From Coleophoma eucalyptorum (Eukaryota; Ascomycota; Leotiomycetes; Helotiales; Dermateaceae), in contig JALRME010000037.1 in NCBI GenBank assembly GCA_026120035.1, positions 1 through 64,000 on the forward strand: a DNA stretch of 64,000 bases, in the 5' to 3' direction. How positions within the stretch are numbered: position 1 is the first letter of the stretch; each line of letters begins with the position of its first letter. Below the pieces are notes generated by a model, which searched no databases, was not told the origin of the DNA, and worked only from the letters and a program-made list of their open reading frames with translations. Of the stretch, positions 44,200 to 57,160 are shown piece after piece. The translations under genes were made by a program, and so were the position numbers.

Positions 44200-46590
44200 T
44201 ACATAGAATTAATCCTTAGTACTATCCATTAAAAGAGATTTACCTTAACTAAATAGTTAATCCACGCTGCGATCCGCCAACTAGCACCACCAGTGCTTGT
44301 CAGAAGTGGTGGCTGCTAACTAAGCATACCAAAATGATACTTTGCATAGATCCAAATTTTAATAACTACCGCACTGAAGTCAAAAACATGACTATGATCT
44401 CTGCGTTCTTCCTATTTGCATTGACTATCTTGTTCCTAGTGTGGGCGGAGGGACCGCCAACTTACCACTAGAAATCGCGACGAACTGGCCTCGAATATTC
44501 CAGATTGGCCACCATGGTTTCCAAGGGCCAAAACTCCGAAGACCCGGAGGGCCCGGGCTCCGTACGTGCTACGGCTGGGCCGGACTGCGGAGGCCTGCAG
44601 CTTCCTATGTCATCAATTCAGGTAACACAGGCCACGCTTTGCCGTGTGCTTCTTCCTTCTCGCCAGGGGCTTGGCTAACCCCGGTGGGGTCGTTGCCGTT
44701 ACGGGTAGGGCATTTTCTGGCATGAACTATTCCCCAGACATTGGCAATCTGAGAAGGCAAAGTATTTTTTCACGTTCCGTAGGGTTTTATGGTTAATATG
44801 GGGTGCAAATCAAAGCCAATAGACGCCACGAGAAACATCCGCCACGAGAAACATCCGCCACGTTCTTGATTTTTCCATGACTTTGCGTTTGGCCAGACAC
44901 AAGCAGTTTGTTTTTCCAGTGCTCCTTCGATGACATGAGAGGCTCGAGCCGCAGCGGCAGCATGTAGGATTTGGTCGCCGCGGCGAGAATTTCGACGCTC
45001 AGACTCAAAATACCTCACGCTAAACCTGGTAGGATCACGATACGATTGCATCCTTAACTTAATTATACCTTCTCCTAGTAGAAGCTCGATACTTTTTCCG
45101 CTCGATAAGCTAATCTCGTTATATTTGGTTAGACATTTGAGTTATATATTTCCAAGGCTGAGATCAAAGAACAGATGTTTAAAAAATATAAATTTGTAAC
45201 TTCGTTAACGTATCTTCTATATCTGATAAGGTGTAAACAAGTAGTAAGGATACGCGTGTGTATATACGTCTGCTCTACCTTGTTGATTTGTAAAGATAGA
45301 GACTTAGTATATAAACATTCGACCTATTATGGGATTACTTGAGTTAGAGACGGTTGTGTTTGCAAAAATAGATCAAGAGAGGTAGGGTAAATAACTATCT
45401 CTCAAATCATAGTCTGGACGATATTATTAGCTATCGAAGCTGTAGTAACTCGCTAATGATTAGTAGGAGACAGTAGAGTAGGTAGGCCTAGGAAATGTAA
45501 GATTCAATTTAAGGGAAATGGACTACTTTATATAACGTTTTTGGAGGACTTGGAGGGGTTACGTCACCTTTTATAACAGGATTTATCGTAGTAGTAATAT
45601 TGATATATACAGTAAGACCAATAGTAATATTAATAGGAACAATAATATCGTATGTGAGAATAAGTACGTGCCGTTAGCGAGATTCTATGCCTAGGGTTTA
45701 AACGCTCACTTGACAATGGCGTAGGTTTTGGTACGGCAGAAGTAAACTATCGAGGTAATAGAGGTAGAGCTAGAACTTGAAGAGCGCTCGACCGATTTTG
45801 TCGGAGCATATATCACGCAATATGTAGCTGAGGTAGCTGTCTGGAAGATATGGTCGCTGACTCTAACCCCACAAGAAGAGAGGGGTTCTAGAAGCGATTT
45901 TAGCTTTAGTCCAAGAGCGACTACCACAACTAAGGGCAATACGAAACGCAGCCGCAAATTTTTATATGCAAGGGCGGAGGGCTTAATCTATGATTTGTTA
46001 TGAATACGATGACACTTTTTACGAAAACAGATTATACTTCTTGTTTATCGTTATCTTTTTACGTCAAATGATGCCGCCAATTTTCTGACACCTTTGTCTA
46101 CATTCCTATACGTTACTTGCGGTTATTGATCTTAGCTATATCTAGATTCTACCAATATTGGGTAGTACTGAATCATGATATGATTCTGTACCTGGGAATT
46201 CGCTAATGCAATTAACCCTTGCCAAGAGTCTCGGCATACGATCATTTAGATAATTATTTGGATTAGTTTAGCTTGCTTGTTCTCCCTTTGAAACAGATAA
46301 ATCTATTTAATAGAGAGCTTGGTTCTTAATTGTTTATATTCTTGTAGGTAACGTGACTCTTTGTAGGTCAACAATAGCTTTGTTTTACTGTCTCTTTCAG
46401 TTATGCTATCTAGTTACTCCCGACATGCGAAGGTAGTGCAGAGACTTCCGGTAGGAGCTTGGAATTGCTTCGTGGTAGTAATAGAGATGGCAATAAAGGC
46501 TTTGGTATATGTGAACAAGTGAGTAATAGCATGGCAGACTATATGGGGTATAAGATAGTGCGAGGTTTAAAATTCAGGTGCCCTTCACCT
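44200..46590. other. Intergenic and decayed repeat DNA
   Basis: 44430-44725 is unusually GC-rich with a 94-codon frame but no family likeness. 45060-46560 is AT-rich with many TA steps. No gene is recognised on either strand. Confidence 0.5.
44824..44862. repeat. Short tandem repeat, 16-bp unit
   Basis: CGCCACGAGAAACATC occurs at 44824-44839 and 44840-44855, followed by a partial third unit to 44862. Confidence 0.8.
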
Positions 46591-48567
46591 CTACTCTAGT
46601 TTCTCTATCGGCCGCAGCTTCAACCTTACCTCACCATCCATCATCATCGGCACATACTCAACTCTACAACGATCCACCCACTTCTCCATGCCACCATTTC
46701 CAAGCCCCAGGTTCGATATCTCTTTGCCCTCCTCATGCAACCCATCCGCCGCATCCACTAGCAACCTCACAGCATCCACGTCCCGAAACGTTCTTGCTGA
46801 TAGCGTTTTGGATGCATACATCGTCATAGCTGCCGGTAGCACCGCTGCAATCACTAGCGCAAGCAGGCCTACGAGTAGGATGATAGGGACATATGTGATT
46901 CGGTAGTTCTGCTCGCTGATCTGACCCGTCACATCGTAGAAGAACGCGGGCTCGTCGTTTGAGGTATTGGTCGCGGCGACTTCGTAAGTCATCCGCTGTG
47001 CCTCTCCGCTGGCGTAAAGATAGTTAAGAGCGAGGATCTTGAAGTCAGTTGCATTTAAGGGGTCGCCGACGACGGCAAGGTCAGAGTCGGGTTTATACGC
47101 CGATTGAGCCAGGGCTGGGGCGATACCAGCAACGGTGGATGAAGGCGCTCGGTACATGAGGTTGGATTGCCACGGTGTGAGGAATGAGGGTGCTTTCTGT
47201 GTCTCATTGGAGAAAGAGGATCCACTGATTTCCCAGTCGAGAGAGGATGTACGGGTGTAGTTGAGTTGGCCCTCCTGGCGGTTCAGCCAGCATCGCAGAC
47301 CCCAGAGCTTCATGGTTGACTTAGTGCCAGTGAATCCATAAAGCGTCATGTTTTGAGTGATGGTATGGATATCACCGTAGGCTGATTGAACCGGTATTGT
47401 ATCATTGATGACGCCAAAGCCGGAATACATGAATGAGAGAAAGACTTCGGTGGAATTGAAATCGAGGAATCCAGCAAAGGGATAGAACTCGTTATAGCTA
47501 TTCTGGAGTTCGTCAATGGAACTGGCGAAATAAGCGTCAAATGCGTTGTCGGTGTATCCAGCTGCAACCTTATACTCCCACATAGCGGACAGCTTTGTGA
47601 CATATTGGCTGCTTGTCATGACAGTGAACATGGTTGGTGTGTCAGGTGCACAGTCAACGGTGAGCCGGAATCCTGGCACATTGTTGAGCGAGACGATATC
47701 GGAGGGAAGACTCGACATGGCCGCCGAGGTGGCATTGACACCGATATAGGCTTCATCTGTTAGACTGGAAGTTGCATCGGCGAAGCTCAGCCCAGTAAGA
47801 AGACCAGTGATTTGGTTCGCAACACTGGACTGTTGTTCAACGTTGTATCCAAAGACGGATATGGACTGAGTAGTCAATCCAATACGTTGTGCCTGCCGAC
47901 TGACAGCCGGATCGCTAAGATATCTCAACGAACCAACGTTGGTAGGCAAAGCAATATGTGAATAAGCTTCGTAGGCGATGAGGTTAGACAGTGCAGTTTT
48001 CGCAATAGCAGATATTAGGACAAGGCCGGCAAGCATCCAAAGTCTCCATGTTCTTCCTTTCCGGAGGTTATTCAAGAGTAAGACATTGTAACTCCCTGAA
48101 TAGGACTGGCTCACGGCAATGACAGCAGCAAGCGGGAGGCCAGCTTGTCTAGTATGTCGCTCATTCACGGCCGAGACTCTCGCGCCAGCGAACCAGAAGA
48201 AGTTCAGAGCGGCCATGATGGCTGGTGCCAGAACTGCACTGCAAATCACATCGATGGCTTTAGCTTGCGGCTGAGTGAGTCTGCCGCCAACGATAGCTCC
48301 GGAAAATGTGTTGAACCTTCGCTCTTTCATACCGGTTCGGGCGAGCCAAATTATGAGTCCAATCAACGGCATAACGATGGATGAGATAATGACGCTAGTA
48401 TATATGGTCCATCTTTGGCTTTGTGGCTCGCCCCTGAGGTTTGTGTGGTAAGATTCATCATTGGGCAATGACTGGATATTTATCGAATCATTCTGTTTTG
48501 AGACATTGTGAATTTCCTCTCGAAAATGCGTGAATGGAAGCGGTTGGGGCTCCTCGAGGTTCGCCAT
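46591..48567 (-). CDS. Four-pass fungal membrane protein with large extracellular domain
   Basis: A single exon of 658 aa from ATG 48567; an upstream in-frame ATG at 48636 would add 23 residues. The polar N-terminus (~50 aa) is followed by three membrane helices: S-V-I-I-S-S-I-V-M-P-L-I-G-L-I-I-W, A-V-L-A-P-A-I-M-A-A-L-N-F-F-W and L-A-G-L-V-L-I-S-A-I-A. Then comes a ~370-residue domain with several N-x-S/T sites and a few Cys, a fourth helix (I-I-L-L-V-G-L-L-A-L-V-I-A-A-V-L) and a short cytoplasmic tail. The layout is that of a widespread uncharacterised ascomycete membrane family. Intact and GC-rich. Confidence 0.8.
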   Translation of the reverse strand: MANLEEPQPLPFTHFREEIHNVSKQNDSINIQSLPNDESYHTNLRGEPQSQRWTIYTSVIISSIVMPLIGLIIWLARTGMKERRFNTFSGAIVGGRLTQPQAKAIDVICSAVLAPAIMAALNFFWFAGARVSAVNERHTRQAGLPLAAVIAVSQSYSGSYNVLLLNNLRKGRTWRLWMLAGLVLISAIAKTALSNLIAYEAYSHIALPTNVGSLRYLSDPAVSRQAQRIGLTTQSISVFGYNVEQQSSVANQITGLLTGLSFADATSSLTDEAYIGVNATSAAMSSLPSDIVSLNNVPGFRLTVDCAPDTPTMFTVMTSSQYVTKLSAMWEYKVAAGYTDNAFDAYFASSIDELQNSYNEFYPFAGFLDFNSTEVFLSFMYSGFGVINDTIPVQSAYGDIHTITQNMTLYGFTGTKSTMKLWGLRCWLNRQEGQLNYTRTSSLDWEISGSSFSNETQKAPSFLTPWQSNLMYRAPSSTVAGIAPALAQSAYKPDSDLAVVGDPLNATDFKILALNYLYASGEAQRMTYEVAATNTSNDEPAFFYDVTGQISEQNYRITYVPIILLVGLLALVIAAVLPAAMTMYASKTLSARTFRDVDAVRLLVDAADGLHEEGKEISNLGLGNGGMEKWVDRCRVEYVPMMMDGEVRLKLRPIEKLE

Positions 48568-51500
48568 GTGAATGTGAGCGTCCAATCCCTTGGTCGGCAG
48601 CCGAACCAAAAGGTTAACCAAAGTGGAATCAATCAAACCAGACGGAAACTACAACGAGAGTATATGTATTCTTTAGACGACAAGATAAAATGGACCTAAA
48701 TTTCTGAGAATGTGTTGTCTGGGGTACGACGGTCTGGTTCTTATTGGCATCAGATCGTAAGATTTTAGTGCTAAGAGCCCCCCTGTTGCGGCTGTGGATA
48801 TACTACCTACAGCATTAACACCCCGGTTCGTGGGTTGATCATGGTTAGGATGACTACTACCACGATTTATGAGGCCCGGCTCGGAGAGAATGGGTTTTAT
48901 GTTGTAGTGTCGGATTGCCATTCACTTTATACGGGTGTTGTTGCCGCTACGGTGTGTAGCTTTTGCAACGATAGCTAATTAGCCATCCTTCAAGCGTAAA
49001 AAGAATATCAAATGGCGGCTAATTTAGGTGGTGTTTTGGTGATGCCTAAACTGTGGGTCCCAGACTTGATCCTACAAAAGCCCTGGACTGATGATCAGCA
49101 TATTAAACAAGACGCAGTTACCCTTGTCACTCCATATATCTCTCTCCACTTCTGGACTCCCTACGGCGCTTCGGATTCGAAGAAGGGCCCAGCTCTTACC
49201 TCAGCCAGCTGGCGTTGCATGTGGGAGGCTGTACATCCCGCTTGCCAACTGTGCACTTGTGCATGCGATGTGATACCGTGCATAAATCTCCTCTGCGCCC
49301 TCCTGCAGGCATCGAACCGCCTCACGGGTCACGATACATCATGTTTGAGATTGGGCGGAAGGGGATTTCATACCCGTGGTTCGCGCGTGCAAGTGCAAAC
49401 AAAAGTGGGTACCAATTAATCACCGTCCCCTTATATAATAATACTATGGCTTGGGAAATCTTCATGAAAATCTGCAAAAGCTTCGCGCCTGGATAGCTTA
49501 GTTCGAGCGCTTGAGCGAGGCTTTTTTATGTAAAAATGAATCCAATTATATGGCTGTAGAATTAATGGGAAGAATAAGCAGAGGTGGTGATGATTTATTG
49601 ACACCCCCTTTTGTTTGTGGTTAGCCAAGCCGGATATTCAATCGCGGTCAGATCGGAAGTTTCTCCAATAATCAATCACGGTCGAGACATGGGTTCTGCG
49701 CTGGATTATCCGCACGTGACCAGTAAAGATCACCATGGGGTGATGGAAAGATAGGTCTCCAGTAGAAAGCCGGAGATATCATAATCTTTGGTGCTTGATG
49801 GGATGCTGATACTAGCTTGCGAGTTTGGCTCGCTTTTGGTAATGTTTTATCAATTCTTACCCTTCTATTTCTCTCCTCCTTTTAAACTAAACCTACAATA
49901 GCGTAGAAAAGAAAGAGCATTAGCAAGTTTAGATATATAGATTGTCTTAATGATGTTCCTTTATTGAATACAACACCTCACTTGATGGATGATAGCACTC
50001 TTGGGAAACGGAAGCTAAGTCGTTCAAGATTGAATTTTAGGCAACCACTGCCTTATAATTTGATGTGCGAGAAGACGCTGTTAATCTCTTACGCGACTTC
50101 TTAATTCGCTCTTATATAAAATGTGAAATATCAAGTATCAAGTGACTATCTATATGATGTCAGGTAGCTAGTATCCATGCAGACACAAAATCAAAAACTT
50201 TTCAATGTCCCACCATTTACACCATTTCACTCTAAGATAACAATCATGTCGAGACTCTAACCGAACCTTAAAATTCTAATAACCGCAGTCAAAATTGAAC
50301 AAGTGAAGACAAATCCTGGATCGGCAAAAGAAGACCCTAACGAGCAGTCTTGTAAAAGAGGGCAACCAGAAAAGCCTGGGTGTATTTTCTTGACTGGTGC
50401 AAATAGTCCTAAGACCCGGTGGAGATTACGCAGTGTATTCCTAGAATTATCTTGCTTGCTGTCAAACGTTCTCCTCTCCTAGATAGTCTCCTCCACCACA
50501 GCCATCACGGATTTAGCTACATGATTAAGGTACAGAGCCCGCGATACGATTTGTAGACGTCAGTGACTCCAATCATAAATAATACTGAGTGAAACACTTC
50601 GTCTCTTCTCGATTCCAATACGTTCTCAGTCCTTGGCACTTGACTTGACTTTGAAATGCACACAGGGTTTATAGAAAAGGTTTATGTTATTTTCACTCAT
50701 GTTGCAGGGGGCCTCGTCGCAAAGTGATGGTGGCGTGACACGATGATTGTTTCGTCAGTGGAAAGTCGAAGACGGAAATTTAACGAGCAAAAGCTGACTT
50801 GTCAACCGTCTGACAAGGACGGCTCTGACCAATAGTGCGGGGCATCTCGCCAGTTACCGGCCATGCAAGGATCGGTCAGATAGCCAGCTCGTATAGTTCT
50901 CCATGCGAAATCATCCAAAGTCAGCCCGGCCATAGGTGGTAGAGGAAGATTACCGGGAGAAGAAACCAGGTTTGAGAATGATGATGATAACGCCCACCTG
51001 TAGAACGACTTTGGCTTACCCGGTGGTTTGGGGGTCTTCAAATCTTGTCCAATGTGCGACCACTTACCATGAAAATAATTATAAGCCAACCACAGGCCAA
51101 ATTCTTGCTTGAACATTACTTGGGCCAGGCCCTCCACTGGGCGAATCATTGAAGAATGCAATCCGTTCTCTACCAACATTCAGCATAGTTATTCCCATTT
51201 CTGTATGTACCAGCTTTATCACCCACAAGAAGCAACCAGGTAGCAGGAGGGTGTTTACGGAGAGTATCATCTCCGTTGCTAGACTAATAGGGTTGCGTTC
51301 GTGACCACCTTGATACTACTACTTAACTGGCAGAAGAAGTTCTCAACTTTGCTTAGACCTACGTAAATAATTCTTGGTTGGTATAAGCTTACCTTTGTCT
51401 ACGCCCAATCTTACAGTTTAAGTCGTCGCGCTCCAAGTTCATCTTATTCACTCGTATCCCACAAGAGGAGGCACCGAAACCAAGTCCTTTTACACGTCAG

Positions 51501-51767
51501 CGGGCCGAGGCCTTATAGGATCTTTGTAGCCAGGTCTGGCGTGAAACCAAGCTCGTCTCGTCAGCACTAGGGAGATAATGCTGGGTTTAGCATGTACAAG
51601 AATCAAGAAAAGTGGATATGAAACAGCGATAACCAATTCCATGCTGTTTACTTAAGCATTGATATCGCCTGCTGCCCGTCTATAACTGTCTTAGCTTGCC
51701 TCGATTTGTTTGCTGCAAAGAAGTGACCTTCCGCTCTGATTCCATTTGCATCACGCAGATTGACAAG
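48568..51767. other. Intergenic region, no gene supported
   Basis: Frames at 49012-49419 (plus) and 50802-51179 (minus) lack recognisable domains. The rest is short ORFs. The last 400 bp likely hold the promoter of the P450 gene. Confidence 0.45.
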
Positions 51768-53460
51768 ATGTATTCCATACTCCATCTTTCTTTATTGTCC
51801 ATCGCTGGCTGGGTGCTATTCAAGCTTGCCGCCCATGTAAATACCAGATACCATAATGCTGCGCTGGCGAAGAAGTTGGGCAGCAAAAGTGCACCAACTC
51901 TACCTTCCCCAGATCCCTTGGGAATCGGCTTCCTTATTCGAATGTTCAAATCAAATAACGAGGGGAAGCTGCTCGAATATGTCCAAGAGCGATTGGATAC
52001 CATGTCGAAGCAAGAAAACAGGACCGTATGTACGTACCAGACGCATATTTTCCAAAATTGGCACTTCGTTACCGATGACCCCAAGAATATCCAAGCATTA
52101 TTGGCCACGCAATTTAAAGACTTTGAACTTGGGCCCGTTCGATTGGGTACCTTCAAGCCCCTGTGAGCCTCTATGATAACTTTACTCCGGTGGCCTTCAC
52201 GGCTAATGGCCTCTGTAGCTTAGGACATGGCATATTCTCTAGCAACGGAGCACAATGGGAGCGCTCGCGGGCCCTTTTACGTCCCCAGTTCGTCCGAGAT
52301 CAAGTTAGTGATTTGGAATTAGAGGAACGCCATCTACAAAACATGCTGTTGACCTTGCCCGTTGAATCTGACGGCTGGACCAAGACCATTGATCTACTCC
52401 CGATCTATTACCGCTTGACCATCGATTCAGCCTCCGAGTTTCTGACGGGGGAGAGTGTCAACACCCAGCTCGCCACACTCCCAGGTCACAATGGCTCGGC
52501 TGAGGACGCAGCCTTTGTGTCGGCTTTCGAAAGAGGCCAGGACATCATCACGAAAGCGTTTCGATTCAGCAAGTGGTATCCGATCGGCTTGACTAAAGAA
52601 TATTACGCCGCTTGCAAAGTCTGCCATCAATATATCGATCGCTATGCATTGAAGGCTATCGCAAAGGTGAAAGAGAAGTCTTCAAGGGAGGTCGAGGAGA
52701 AGGAGCATTATATCTTCCTTGAGGAGCTCGCTCGCCGGACGCAAGATCCTGTTGAAATCCGAGACCAGCTTCTCTCCATCCTTGCAGCCGGACGCGATAC
52801 CACGGCCTCCCTTCTTAGCTTCCTCTGGCTCGTTATTTCACAGCACCCTGAGGTCTTCGACAAGCTTCGAAGCACGGTTATCAACGAGTTTGGAACATAT
52901 AATAACCCTCGCAATATCACGTTCAGCAGCCTGAAAGCCTGCTCATACCTTCAATGGTGTCTGAACGAGACGCTTCGACTATTTCCAACAGTGCCCTTGA
53001 ATAGCCGCTGCAGCACCAAAGATACCACCCTCCCACGTGGGGGTGGTCCAGATGGACTCTCCCCCGTATTCATTCCCAAGGATACCGAGGTGAACTATAG
53101 CGTCTACACCATGCATCGAAGCAAGGAACTTTGGGGCGAAGATGCGAATGATTTCATCCCCGAGCGTTGGGACCGCAAGAAGGTCGGCTTTGACTACTTG
53201 CCATTTAATGGTGGACCAAGGTAAGTTGTCTGAAGCCGCCCGTTGCTGAGCACGCCAGGTTAATGATGCATATTAGAATCTGTTTAGGTCAACAATTCGC
53301 ACTTACGGAGGCTGGATATATCACTGTGCGTCTTCTACAACGATTCGACAAACTGGACGGGTCAGCAATGGAAGGTTTGGATTATGATTGGTATTTGACT
53401 CTGACGGGGAGACCAAAATATGGTGTCAAGCTAAGGTTCCATGCCGCCGACGAGGATTAA
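51768..53460 (+). CDS. Cytochrome P450, CYP52-like (alkane/fatty-acid hydroxylase type)
   Basis: Exons 51768-52162, 52219-53220 and 53277-53460 (both introns 56 nt) give 526 aa. The N-terminal anchor is [14 protein letters not shown]. The I-helix motif A-A-G-R-D-T-T-A-S is at about residue 321, E-T-L-R (ExxR) at about 380, and the heme loop F-N-G-G-P-R-I-C-L-G-Q-Q, with the Cys ligand near 467, spans intron 2. The long C-terminal block with G-G-G-P-D-G and V-Y-T-M-H-R-S resembles CYP52 and related clans that omega-hydroxylate alkanes or fatty acids at the ER. Exact CYP number is not claimed. All key residues are present. Confidence 0.9.
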
Positions 53461-54227
53461 GCCTTTCCCTGCTATTTCCCTTTTTGCTTCATGCGTCTAT
53501 TTGGTAGTACTTCCTCTTTACTAGTGTGAGAAAGTCGCGTAACTCCTGGTCTTTGTGGGAAGACTAATGTATCAATACCTAATACTACCATCTCTTCATA
53601 TATCTTCGACTTGAATCTACTTTGGTCCCACCGGAATTATTGCATTTTCTTACTGTGGCATCTTTACTGTCTGGCGGTTGGAGAGTTTACACACCTGTAC
53701 TGGTATAACTATCCCTTCAGTTTAAGACAAAGTGCTATATTCAACACCCACCTTCCATTCTCTCGCTTGATACCAGGTAGTTCTATAAGGTTGGATCTCC
53801 TTATATCAGTGTCACGGTGTAAACTTTTCTACCCTCGCCATCATCACAGGAGTGCATTGTCTTTGCACCGGCCGTGCTATCAAAATATCTGCACCCCACA
53901 AGGAGTGGCCCACCCCGATCTTCTGCATTCTTCTTGTTGTCCCTATCTTCGTCTTTTGAATATTCGAATTCTGAAAATATCCCTGCAAACTTCCGTCTCT
54001 ATGTTCTTGTGCTTAATAAACCAATAGGTCGGGAACTTCTTATGCGATGTCTTGAAGCAACACGCCGTGGCAATTGTACACTTCAAAGTGAGAACTTCTT
54101 GTTGTATTATACTGCCGCGATAATCGGGAGCTGAAGTAATGCTGATGTCTATAACTTCGGACATGGAGATGGTTTCAGCTCCCACATTTTCATTTGGAAC
54201 ACCGTGAACTACACCTTGTGTGGAGGC
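53461..54227. other. 3' flank of the P450 gene, no gene
   Basis: A 138-codon frame at 53611-54027 overlaps other frames, is Cys/His/Leu rich and has no family likeness. It is probably chance. Confidence 0.45.
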
Positions 54228-55727
54228 CTATGACCAACTAGGATCTGTGTATTCTTCATCCAAGTTGCTCTCATCCGCGTTGAAAGTCCACGAGAGAGCC
54301 ATAGGTAGTTGACTTCTCCATAATCCGGAGTGGTAAGTGTCGCCTATAGCTTCTTGGACCACTTGCGCTACCCCGGCAAAAGCCACGAGCTTGTCTGTCG
54401 GGAAAGAAAGATGCAAAGCACTGTATCTTTCTGCCAGTCTTCATACACATCGTGATTATGAGAGATTTTGCGGGCAAATGCTTCCCAATCTTGGCGCTTG
54501 AAAAGAGGCGTATGTCGTAAGCCCCGTTGGGAAATAAATCGGGAATTCCTCTGGAAAAGTATTCCGAGGCCGAAAATGCTCGGCACTCCCAGAGGACCTC
54601 TCCTTTTGCAAAATGGAGATTACGGGGCGACAAAAATCGCTCTTGAAATACCCATGCTCTTTGACTTAGTGGTACATCACCGATTCTCCGACGCCACAAA
54701 GATAGATTCACGATGTCATGGTCGACTTCGGGTACTTGGGATATCTGGCCGGGAGTATAGTTAGAGGGTTTCGTTGAGAGAAAAGTCCCCCCTGTCCATC
54801 TTCTGCAGCCATCGCCGTGATGTTACACCAGCTGTTTGAGTATAGCCCCCTCATCATAGAGGCTTTCTTGCTTTCTTGGACCAGTCGTCGGGATCATCTT
54901 GGAGTATACATAGTGCATCGATCCATAAATATCTCACGCCGAGCTCTTTTGTCACGATAACGGCATCGCCAAATGTCTTAGAGAGTTCCTCGAAGCAATT
55001 TCCGTAGCCATTGACTGAAGATTACTTCGCAAAAGCTTCAGGGGCATTCCGTTCCCCCAGCAGTGGCTGAGGGTTGTGTATCTCGTGCCCGTAGGGATTT
55101 GCTCCTTGTTAACTATACGCACTATAGAGGGTGCTCCTGCGCCAGTATCCAGCAATCTTTTCGGAATGAAATCACTCATAGTCGATCGAGAACACTCGTG
55201 AGGCCTTTGACAACGCTCCAACCAGTGCCTTGATGTATCCATTGTCGTTTAGGAGGAAGTTGTGTCCCCTGGAAAATCTTTCGACATAGGGGCTTTGGCA
55301 ATGTCAGCTCTTCAACCTAATGGTGGTAATCCAATTTAGAGGTTAGTAGATCCGTACATTCAGCAGGATGTAGCCGATAATCTTCGTAAAACTGATATTT
55401 GTCCGGGTCAGATTGAACCGGTGCGCCTTCAAGCCTTGCATTGTATATCGTATAACAGAGTCTAAATTGGTCCTGACCCCAGATTCGGACCCGAACACCA
55501 GGCTCTACCTGACGTCGTTTCTGTGCAAAAATTTCCAATTCTGTGAGGAGCCGGTCGTGGAGGTTGTGACAGAGGGCACAACTTGGATCAATGATGTCTT
55601 TCACCAGACCTTTCACATAATACCATACATTACCACCGGGAACTTTCTCACCTCCGTACCCCGCCAGGAATTTGTTGCAGTTATGACAGAAGTCATGCGC
55701 AGCCGTTGGGACATCGTGATGGTTCAT
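54228..55727 (-). pseudogene. HET-domain (heterokaryon incompatibility) gene, broken
   Basis: The likely start is ATG 55727, with a Cys-rich N-terminus (F-C-H-N-C-N-K-F). HET blocks follow in order. R-H-W-L-E-R-C and Y-T-T-L-S-H-C-W-G lie in one frame (55242-54952). [28 protein letters not shown] is in another. S-Q-R-A-W-V-F-Q-E-R-F-L-S-P-R is in a third (54711). T-D-K-L-V-A-F-A-G-V-A-Q-V-V is in a fourth (54416-54228). One shift is explained by an 8-bp tandem duplication at 54862-54877, another lies near 55000-55015, and a TAA precedes the HET core. Intact HET proteins trigger cell death on non-self contact; this copy cannot. Confidence 0.85.
54862..54877. repeat. 8-bp tandem duplication causing a HET frameshift
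   Basis: GCTTTCTT is repeated exactly (54862-54869, 54870-54877). Counting it once puts the [11 protein letters not shown] frame in register with the downstream S-N-S-W-C-N-I-T-A-M-A-A-E-D block. Confidence 0.8.
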
Positions 55728-57160
55728 GTTTTTCAGTCTGGCTGGAGATGCACCACAACAACAAACTGGCCACGGAGTGCCGTTCCGTAGGGATGACTCA
55801 AGAATCCCAGCACCAGGTTCTAATCCGATTCTAGCGGAATTTAAGCCAAATGAGCGGGGCACCCCGAATTGAGCGGTGCCACAATCACCCTGTCTCGCAC
55901 CTCGTACCGAGTTTTGCGGCGTCAAAGTCGCAGAGGCCAAGAACCAAGGGCTCCTGTATTGACTTAACGAGAGCATTGAATCTCAACTTGGAACACTCTT
56001 CACAATTTGCATTTCCTCGTCGAATCCAGTGCTACTGCGCAATAGAATCGCTCGGCTCGCGCAAGTGTTCTCGGTCGTATTGACTGCTTTCTGGAGGCTG
56101 ACTCGGTCCAATATCAATTACTTCGGGCTGTGAAAGGCTTGTCCTAATGGTTCTGGTACTCAAAATTCACGTGCCATAAAGATGTGCGAAGTGGTATACA
56201 TCAATGACGCTTTTCCTCCAGAACCAAGAGGCGGATACAGGACTAGTCTTTTCATTGAAAAAGTTGTCTTCCAACTTGTGACAGCTACAACATCTCGGCC
56301 ATCATTATCGCAATTAGGAATGTACTTTCGGAGATATTATATTCGGATGTATCAGGTTACAGTCGTGTTTGCTGCTTCGGGCCGCATGCTGATTCAGTAG
56401 TCCGCTGAGAAGATGATGCTTACTACCAAAGAACGAATGAACTTTTGGTGATTCCTATGCTGAAGTCTTCCAAATTCTCAAGACACAGGAGAATCCGAAT
56501 GAGGGTGAAAAGGAATACATATTTCTAAGGGCTGTGGAATTGGTGTAATGGAATCAATCCCGCGGTTGTGGTCAGCTCAAAAATAGCGGGTGGTGTTTAG
56601 GCACGACATTTCGCTCCTTGACACTCGTGCAAGCCACAGATTTGGAGGCCTTGATATAAATGCCAAACTGGATAGAAACATAGACGCCTGTGCATGATGG
56701 GCCGGCACAACGTTCTACATATAGCAGTGCCAGGGGACTGGATTCGCATTCGCCCCGACCGACGGTGGTGGCCGAGTCGCGATTTTCTCGGGGAGGACTC
56801 CGAAGTCTACGGCACTAACCCCCTTGCGGCTCAATGCGCGAGCAACCCTGGCCACACCCCAACGGAGATTTACAGGTCGGCGGGTGTCCGCTTGAACCAT
56901 CCAAGATCAGTTTATTGAGCGTCACCCCGCCGATATCACGGATCGATCAACTAGCCAACTGGAAAGTCACCTCGCGGGTTCAGTATGCCGCAGATGCCGC
57001 GATAGGTGTGCATATAAGGGGGTGGGTGGCCCTGACGAAAGACGTCTCCGAGTGCACTCAGTACAACCCGCCTTGACGTTACCGCCAACCATCGCATGAC
57101 CATATACCGTGACCATCACATATTCACCAGCCCAATTCGAATCAGTACGATCGATCCAAG
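55728..57160. other. Intergenic, no gene supported
   Basis: Several 60-100-codon frames on both strands overlap one another (55850-56083, 56182-56400, 56694-56918) and show no domain. The last few hundred bases should contain the promoter of the SRPBCC gene. Confidence 0.45.

Noticed and set aside
49012..49419. 135-codon ORF
   Set aside because: Cys/Trp scatter without a domain, and overlapping frames of similar length; no support beyond openness.
50802..51179. 125-codon minus-strand ORF
   Set aside because: Protein-like composition but no recognisable family, no clear promoter or intron structure; not enough to call a gene.
52163..52218. ATG at 52163 as a separate P450 start
   Set aside because: It lies in intron 1 of the P450; joining 52162 to 52219 gives the conserved sequence across the junction.
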